From Lachnospiraceae bacterium (GTDB lineage: Bacteria > Bacillota > Clostridia > Lachnospirales > Lachnospiraceae): DNA of 64,000 bases. Below, piece after piece: positions 58,990 to 64,000 of the stretch. The notes beneath the pieces are model-generated. The model worked only from the letters and a program-made list of their open reading frames with translations. It was not told the origin of the DNA and did no database searches. The position numbers and the translations under genes are program-made. How positions within the stretch are numbered: position 1 is the first letter of the stretch; each line of letters opens with the position of its first letter. The stretch spans positions 6,757 to 70,756 of the forward strand of contig SFGF01000006.1 of assembly GCA_004556655.1 (NCBI GenBank). Direction: 5' to 3'.

Positions 58990-60588
58990 TTATCTGTCCC
59001 ATTTATCACACAGGCTGTTAATCTGACTGGTGAATTTCGCCAGATCCTTATTGCTTCCTCCTTCATTGTGACGGATTACTGTAAGAAGTCTCTGTCCTGC
59101 CGCAACCAATCGTTGGTATACACTGGATGCTTTTGTCTGTTTCGTTTTTTGCTGTATACGTATACCATCTGTCTGGCGTACAAAAATCCCTTCTTTCAGA
59201 TCATAAATCGTACCACTATAAGGTGCCATCGCATGATAATGAAGTTCATCTTCAAGTCTTCCTGCCAATGTCTCACAGGATTCTGTTTCTCCATGACATA
59301 CAAAAAACTGACGCGGTTTCTCCACAAAAGAAGATGCCCACTTCATCAACCCCACATTATCTGCGTGCCCGCTGATCCCCGGCAGTACACAGATTCTGGC
59401 ATTTACCTGAATCTCCTCACCAAAAAGCTTCAACTGTGGCACTCCTTCTACGAGAGCTCGCCCTGGCGTTCCTGTAGCCTGATAACCCACAAATAATATT
59501 GTGCACTCTTTTCTCCAGAGATTATGCTTCAGGTGATGCTTGATACGTCCCGCATCACACATACCACTTGCTGATATGATCACTTTGGGCCGCTCATCAA
59601 AGTTAATCGCTTTTGATTCTTCGCTGGTAACAGAAAGCTGTAATGATGGAAATGTAATCGGGTTGACTCCCTTTTCAATCAGCTCCATTGCCTCCTGATC
59701 AAAGCACTCTTTGTAATGCTCCCTGAAAATATTGGTGGCTTCCACAGCCAATGGACTGTCTACCACTACCGGAAAATCCTCATGTCCTGTGACCATACGG
59801 TCTTCTTTTATTTTTCTTATAAAATATAGCATTTCCTGTGTTCTTCCTACAGCAAACGAAGGAATTACTACATTTCCGCCCTGATCAAATGTTTCCTGAA
59901 TCACTTCAGCCAATGCCTGTGTATAATCCGTTGGTCTTTCATGGGTTCGATTCCCATATGTTGATTCCATCACTACATAATCCGCAGATAAAAGATACTC
60001 CGGATTTTTGATGAGGGGCTGGTTTATATTCCCAATATCCCCTGAAAATACAATTGTTCTCGTCTCACCGTCTTCTTCCAGCCATATCTCAATACTTGCA
60101 GAACCCAGAAGATGACCGGCATCCGTAAAACGAACCTGAATACCATCAGCAATCGTAAGAATCTGTTTATAAGGACATCCAACCAGATTACTGATTACCC
60201 CTAACGCATCTTCCATCGTATAAACAGGTTCCACGGCTTCTTTTCCGGCACGTTTTCCTTTTCTGTTTTTCCACTCTGCCTCGAACATCTGTATGTGAGC
60301 ACTGTCACGCAGCATAATATCGCACAAATCCGCTGTCGCATATGTGGTATAGATATTTCCCCTGAATCCTCTCGCATAAAGCAGTGGCAATAACCCTGAA
60401 TGATCAATATGCGCATGTGTCAGCAGCACAAAATCCAGATCGGAAGCAGCCACAGGAATTTCTTCATTTTCATAATAATTCGGCCCCTGCTCCATCCCAC
60501 AGTCAACCAGAAAACGTTTCCCTGACGATTCCAGATAATAACAGCTGCCTGTAACTTCATGTGCTGCACCAATAAACATTAACTGCAT
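58990..60588 (-). CDS. Beta-CASP metallo-beta-lactamase RNA-processing nuclease
   Basis: 532 residues. MBL motif 2 HAHIDHSG (about 58-65), DAGHLLGSA, GDIGN, then the beta-CASP domain (FAVGRTQEML, SPLAVEATNIF) and GISGHAD, the mixed-Zn His motif, with FVCHGE beyond. Resembles the CPSF-like bacterial and archaeal nucleases acting on RNA rather than RNase J. The C-terminus (about 465-532) is a short helical extension. Not in an operon; divergent from murG. Confidence 0.9.
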   Translation of the reverse strand: MQLMFIGAAHEVTGSCYYLESSGKRFLVDCGMEQGPNYYENEEIPVAASDLDFVLLTHAHIDHSGLLPLLYARGFRGNIYTTYATADLCDIMLRDSAHIQMFEAEWKNRKGKRAGKEAVEPVYTMEDALGVISNLVGCPYKQILTIADGIQVRFTDAGHLLGSASIEIWLEEDGETRTIVFSGDIGNINQPLIKNPEYLLSADYVVMESTYGNRTHERPTDYTQALAEVIQETFDQGGNVVIPSFAVGRTQEMLYFIRKIKEDRMVTGHEDFPVVVDSPLAVEATNIFREHYKECFDQEAMELIEKGVNPITFPSLQLSVTSEESKAINFDERPKVIISASGMCDAGRIKHHLKHNLWRKECTILFVGYQATGTPGRALVEGVPQLKLFGEEIQVNARICVLPGISGHADNVGLMKWASSFVEKPRQFFVCHGETESCETLAGRLEDELHYHAMAPYSGTIYDLKEGIFVRQTDGIRIQQKTKQTKASSVYQRLVAAGQRLLTVIRHNEGGSNKDLAKFTSQINSLCDKWDR

Positions 60589-60692
60589 AAAAATCCTCCT
60601 TTCCGGACGATGTAAATTCTTATACTATATTATACGCTCTGTGAAAGATGAATGCAACGCTGCGCCTTACATCTCTGAACGCAACTCTTTTC

Positions 60693-60721
60693 TTGACTTT
60701 TTCCATCGTAAGATTAATAAT
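60693..60721 (+). promoter_or_regulatory. Probable promoter of murG
   Basis: TTGACT (60693-60698) with AATAAT 17 nt downstream (60716-60721); the -10 is imperfect. Confidence 0.5.
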
Positions 60722-60769
60722 ACTGTTACATCATATTTTATAAATGTAATATTTTCAGGAGGATTAGGT

Positions 60770-61834
60770 ATGAAACATATCGTTCTTACCGGCGGTGGTA
60801 CTGCCGGTCACGTTACTCCAAATATCGCTATGATTCCCGCTCTGAAAGAAAAGGGATTTAAGATTTCCTATATCGGTTCTTATGACGGAATTGAGAAGAA
60901 GCTGATTGAAGAAATGGGGATTCCTTATTATGGTATCTCTTCCGGTAAACTGCGACGTTATTTTGATGTGAAAAATTTTTCAGATCCGTTTAAAGTACTG
61001 AAGGGATATCAGGAAGCTAAAAAATTATTAAAAACATTAAAACCTGATGTTGTATTTTCCAAAGGTGGTTTTGTCACTGTACCTGTAGTGATTGCAGCAA
61101 AACACAGAAAAATTCCTGCAATCATTCACGAATCCGATATGACACCGGGTCTTGCAAATAAGCTGTGTATCCCTTCTGCTGTAAAGATATGCTGTAACTT
61201 CCCGGAAACAGTAGATAAACTCCCTGCAGACAAGGCTGTTCTCACCGGCACTCCGATCCGTCAGGAACTTATGAACGGAGATAAACAGAAGGCACTTACA
61301 TTTACAGGACTTACCGGAGACAAACCTGTTCTTATGATCATCGGCGGAAGTCTGGGATCCGTTGCAGTTAATACTGCTGTTCGCCAGATTCTTCCTGACC
61401 TTTTGAAGGACTTCGAGGTAATTCACCTCTGTGGTAAAGGAAAACTGGATGATTCACTGAATGGTACGAAAGGTTATGTTCAGTATGAATATATCAAGAA
61501 TGAGCTTTCCGACCTGTTCGCACTGGCAGATTTGGTAATTTCAAGGGCCGGTGCCAACGCGATCTGCGAAATCAGCGCATTAAAGAAACCAAATCTTTTG
61601 ATTCCTCTGTCTGCCAATGCAAGTCGCGGAGACCAGATACTGAATGCCCATTCCTTTGAACGTCTTGGTTATAGTAAAGTACTTGAAGAAGAAGAGCTTA
61701 CAGATGAATCACTGCTTGCCTCTATTCAGGATCTGTATCAAAACCGAGAATCCTATATTCAGGCCATGAGCCAAAGCAATCAAATGGACTCCATAGGTCG
61801 TATTGTACAAATGATCTGTGAATACGCAAAATAA
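60770..61834 (+). CDS. murG: UDP-GlcNAc--muramyl-pentapeptide lipid N-acetylglucosaminyltransferase
   Basis: 354 residues. GT-B fold: N-terminal glycine-rich loop IVLTGGGTAGHVTPN, FSKGGFVTVPV, IPAIIHESDMTPGLANK; C-terminal LMIIGGSLGSVAVN, SRAGANAICEISALKKPNLLIPL. Converts lipid I to lipid II at the inner membrane face. ATG 60770 with AGGAGG 7 nt upstream; the longer frame to 60641 covers the promoter. Monocistronic and ended by a strong terminator. Confidence 0.97.
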   Translation: MKHIVLTGGGTAGHVTPNIAMIPALKEKGFKISYIGSYDGIEKKLIEEMGIPYYGISSGKLRRYFDVKNFSDPFKVLKGYQEAKKLLKTLKPDVVFSKGGFVTVPVVIAAKHRKIPAIIHESDMTPGLANKLCIPSAVKICCNFPETVDKLPADKAVLTGTPIRQELMNGDKQKALTFTGLTGDKPVLMIIGGSLGSVAVNTAVRQILPDLLKDFEVIHLCGKGKLDDSLNGTKGYVQYEYIKNELSDLFALADLVISRAGANAICEISALKKPNLLIPLSANASRGDQILNAHSFERLGYSKVLEEEELTDESLLASIQDLYQNRESYIQAMSQSNQMDSIGRIVQMICEYAK

Positions 61835-61840
61835 AGCCTC

Positions 61841-61878
61841 GAAAGGATGCTGTATTATACTGCAGCATCCTTTCTTTT
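61841..61878 (+). terminator. Terminator of murG
   Basis: GAAAGGATGCTG / CAGCATCCTTTC with a 10-nt loop, followed by TTTTGTTT. Confidence 0.9.
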
Positions 61879-61923
61879 GTTTAATCACGCTTTTTTCTGA
61901 TACAACATTTTTCGTTTTTTCTC

Positions 61924-62340
61924 TTAATGTTCAAGCTCTGCTTTTACTTTCGCTACTACCTCATCTCTCACTTCATCCGTAAGTGTTCCCGGAGTCCATG
62001 TAACACCGGCACCATCTCCCTTATATCGTGGAATCAGATGCATATGGAAATGAAAAACAGTTTGTCCTGCCGCTTCTCCGTTATTCTGAACCAGATTAAA
62101 TCCATCACATCCAAGCGCTTTCGTCATAGCAGAAGCCATTCTCTTTGCAAGCTTTATGACTTTTTCTGCCAATTCATCCGGTATCTCATAAATATTTGCA
62201 TAATGTTCTTTTGGAAGAATCAATGCATGACCTTTACTAGCCGGACCCAGATCAAGAATTACACGAAAATCTTCATCCTCATACAGTGTAGCCGACGGAA
62301 TCTCACCGCTGGCAATTTTACAAAAAATACAAGTGTCCAT
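61924..62340 (-). CDS. HIT-family nucleotide-binding hydrolase
   Basis: 138 residues. Begins MDTCIFCKIASGEIPSATLY; a histidine triad is present as VFHFHMHLIPRYKGD, with the Hint-type NNGEAAGQTV before it. The zinc-binding CxxC of Hint proteins (CIFC) is present. Hydrolyses AMP-lysine-type or similar nucleoside phosphoramidates. ATG 62340 with GGAGG upstream. Confidence 0.95.
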   Translation of the reverse strand: MDTCIFCKIASGEIPSATLYEDEDFRVILDLGPASKGHALILPKEHYANIYEIPDELAEKVIKLAKRMASAMTKALGCDGFNLVQNNGEAAGQTVFHFHMHLIPRYKGDGAGVTWTPGTLTDEVRDEVVAKVKAELEH

Positions 62341-62460
62341 TTCTACCTCCATAATCTCCCAACTTATCGTCGGGTTACGTCGTTTGATTTTTGTTGCCGC
62401 CCTCTTTTTTCAATGATAGACTTATCACTGAATTTTATAAATAAAAGAGGTGCATCCTTT

Positions 62461-63195
62461 ATGTTATCCCCAATGGAAAAACATCAATTAAAACAGTATT
62501 GTGAAAATGATCCCACATTAAACCTCCTGATTCATCGCCTGGAAGACTCTCATCGTATGGATCTTTCACGTATTTCCCACGAAATTCGTAATCCCGTCAC
62601 TCTCATCAACAGTTTCCTTCAGCTTACCTTATCACATCATCCTGAAGTTACTTCTTTTGACACATGGAAACCTATTATAGAAAATATGGAATATTTAAAA
62701 CAACTGCTCAGTGAACTGTCCGATTATAATAATTCCATGGTCCTTCATAAAGAACAGTTTTCTCTTTCTTCCTTTTTATCTTCATTGATTCAGGAATGTG
62801 AAACTGTATTTCCACTTTTGAAAGTATCTTTCCAGAAAAAAACTGCTGTACCTCCTGCCTGTTTCGATAAAACGAAACTACGAGCTGCCATACTAAATCT
62901 GATCCGCAATGCCTCCGAAGCACTTGAAAATCAACCGAATGGTGAAATCATTGTTTCTCTTTCTTTTGACGGCGATACTTTCCATATCTGCGTCGAAAAT
63001 AATGGTCCTGAAATACCTTCTGAATATCTTTCAAACCTATTTGAACCATTTATCACACACAAAAAGGACGGAACAGGTCTGGGGTTAGCAATTGTCCATA
63101 ATATCGTACAGGCACATGAGGGTTCTATAAACGTCACCTCTTCTTCCGAAAAGACCAGCTTTATTCTTCATCTTCCACTTTCTTATGAGACGTAA
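62461..63195 (+). CDS. Soluble histidine kinase resembling sporulation kinases
   Basis: 244 residues, no membrane segment and only a short N-terminus before the H-box. H-box RISHEIRNPVTLINSFLQLT (His about 39), N-box LNLIRNASEALE, G1 VENNGPEIP, G2 GTGLGLAIVHNIVQAHEG. The SHEIRNP H-box is characteristic of sporulation phosphorelay kinases (KinA-E) and related Clostridial orphans. No response regulator adjoins. GAGG precedes ATG 62461; the long frame to 61927 is a shadow of the HIT gene. Overlaps the convergent rhomboid gene by 13 nt. Confidence 0.88.
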   Translation: MLSPMEKHQLKQYCENDPTLNLLIHRLEDSHRMDLSRISHEIRNPVTLINSFLQLTLSHHPEVTSFDTWKPIIENMEYLKQLLSELSDYNNSMVLHKEQFSLSSFLSSLIQECETVFPLLKVSFQKKTAVPPACFDKTKLRAAILNLIRNASEALENQPNGEIIVSLSFDGDTFHICVENNGPEIPSEYLSNLFEPFITHKKDGTGLGLAIVHNIVQAHEGSINVTSSSEKTSFILHLPLSYET

Positions 63196-63833
63196 AATTG
63201 TTTCTGCGGATTTTTCCTTCTATACACCAGAAAGGTAAGGAAAATTCCGCCCAAAAGCCCTCCCACATGTGCAGCATTATCTATCCCGGACGACTGAAAG
63301 CCATGATATATACTGAGAAAGATTACAAATACCAGTCGGGAAAGTGTCAGATCTTTCACCCTTCCCCGCTGCTTTACGAGTATCACAAAAATTCCACCGA
63401 TCACAGCGAATACTGCACCGGAAGCACCTGCGCTCACTGCCATCTCACCAGAACGGCAATCTATAAGCAGAGATATTATATTTCCTGCCAGACCTCCACC
63501 CAGATAAATCAGGAGATATCTCCATTTCCCTGTCAATTCTTCCAGCATGTCACCTAAAAACAAAAGCAAAACCATATTATTCAAAAGATGAGAGACCCCA
63601 AAGTGCAAAAACATACTGGTAAAAAGACGGTACCACTGTCCATCCAAAATCCATGGTGTGTAAGCCGCACCACATTTCAGCATAAATGTAACATCTTCCG
63701 TATCACCAGTGATTTCTGTCAACGCAAAAATCAGAAGATTTACTCCTATGATCAGAAGATTCATCCAGTTTATGGGACCCTGAAAGATACGTTCCAAAGC
63801 ATCCGGTGTATCATTTCCATACGTTTCCTGCAT
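63183..63833 (-). CDS. Rhomboid-family intramembrane serine protease
   Basis: 216 residues, six membrane helices. Catalytic Ser in SAGASGAVFAVIGG, catalytic His in NAAHVGGLLGG; N-terminal SMFLHFGVSHLLNNM (HxxxN) motif. Cleaves membrane proteins within the bilayer. ATG 63833 with AAGGAG upstream. The 3' end overlaps the convergent kinase gene. Confidence 0.95.
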   Translation of the reverse strand: MQETYGNDTPDALERIFQGPINWMNLLIIGVNLLIFALTEITGDTEDVTFMLKCGAAYTPWILDGQWYRLFTSMFLHFGVSHLLNNMVLLLFLGDMLEELTGKWRYLLIYLGGGLAGNIISLLIDCRSGEMAVSAGASGAVFAVIGGIFVILVKQRGRVKDLTLSRLVFVIFLSIYHGFQSSGIDNAAHVGGLLGGIFLTFLVYRRKNPQKQFYVS

Positions 63834-63864
63834 TGTTCCACTCCTTTTACCATATTTATCCCCT

Positions 63865-63893
63865 ATTATAAAACACTCAGATTCTCTTTACAA
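63865..63893 (-). promoter_or_regulatory. Promoter of the rhomboid protease gene
   Basis: On the minus strand TTGTAA (63888-63893), 17 nt, TATAAT (63865-63870). Confidence 0.75.
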
Positions 63894-64000
63894 GAAGTGT
63901 GGACTTGAGTTTCCGCAGTCTTATCCACAAAACGCTAAATCTGTTGTATTGAATATACACAACTTTCAAAAAACACCCAAAATATAAGGAATCCTGTTCC
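63894..64000. other. Intergenic end of the window
   Basis: No gene. One DnaA-box-like TTATCCACA at 63921-63929, isolated. Confidence 0.4.

Noticed and set aside
1..64000. CRISPR arrays, insertion sequences or prophage genes
   Set aside because: No regularly spaced repeats beyond those listed, and no transposase, integrase or phage structural gene in any frame examined.

Overview
The window looks like chromosomal DNA of a spore-forming gut Firmicute of the Lachnospiraceae (Blautia/Mediterraneibacter-like). This is inferred from moderate-to-low GC, a GlgC/GlgD pair, SpoVG, a DnaD-domain protein plus a DnaC/DnaI-type loader, an MsmX-type shared sugar ATPase, a YesL-type (DUF624) membrane protein and Firmicutes-style AGGAGG ribosome sites. 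Most genes are on the minus strand; plus-strand islands lie at 9.1-14.2 kb (murC, dnaD-like, helicase loader, prs), 46.3 kb, 50.5-55.8 kb and in a few single genes near the right end. No complete mobile element, CRISPR array or rRNA was seen.

Layout. 0-4.5 kb: end of an unknown gene, an ECF sigma / anti-sigma / small secreted protein operon, tRNA-Pro(CGG), remnants of two genes, and a secreted coiled-coil + 3D-domain cell-wall protein. 4.6-8.9 kb: NOL1/NOP2/Sun-type rRNA methyltransferase, spoVG, glgD, glgC. 9.1-14.2 kb: murC, then a cluster of DnaA boxes in front of a dnaD-like / loader / prs operon. 14.4-19.2 kb: asnS, then YhaO-, YhaN- and endonuclease IV-type DNA repair genes. 19.3-26.9 kb: a second ECF sigma with a membrane beta-propeller partner, and an operon of a methyltransferase, an 823-residue exported protein and an M29 aminopeptidase. 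27-28.8 kb: small enzymes and a hypothetical. 28.8-36.2 kb: the complete F-type ATP synthase operon, whose c subunit carries the sodium-binding signature. 36.5-39.6 kb: orphan sugar-type lipoprotein, AI-2E/YtvI-type membrane protein, RluA-type pseudouridine synthase. 39.7-40.9 kb: about 1 kb of AT-rich DNA with a strong promoter but no convincing gene. 41-45.6 kb: aconitase-family hydratase, CdaR/PucR-type regulator, MsmX-type ATPase. 46-50.3 kb: a structured leader with a tandem 67-bp repeat before a DUF624 gene, and a two-component system. 50.5-55.8 kb: TetR, MFS, FtsX-type permease, ABC ATPase and small protein (an efflux-type operon). 55.9-64 kb: hydroxyacid dehydrogenase, MTA/SAH nucleosidase, TSCPD protein, beta-CASP nuclease, murG, HIT protein, cytosolic histidine kinase, rhomboid protease.

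The most unusual content is intergenic. Two elements near 14.3 and 22.0 kb share a 46-nt core but have completely different, perfectly self-complementary arms. A tandemly repeated RNA-like leader sits at 46 kb with a partial relative at 50.4 kb. A 67-nt hairpin repeat occurs at 2.5 and 10.5 kb. There is a 126-bp palindrome at 27.0 kb, and paired DnaA boxes stand in front of the helicase-loading genes. These are observations from sequence only; function is inferred and no database search was possible.
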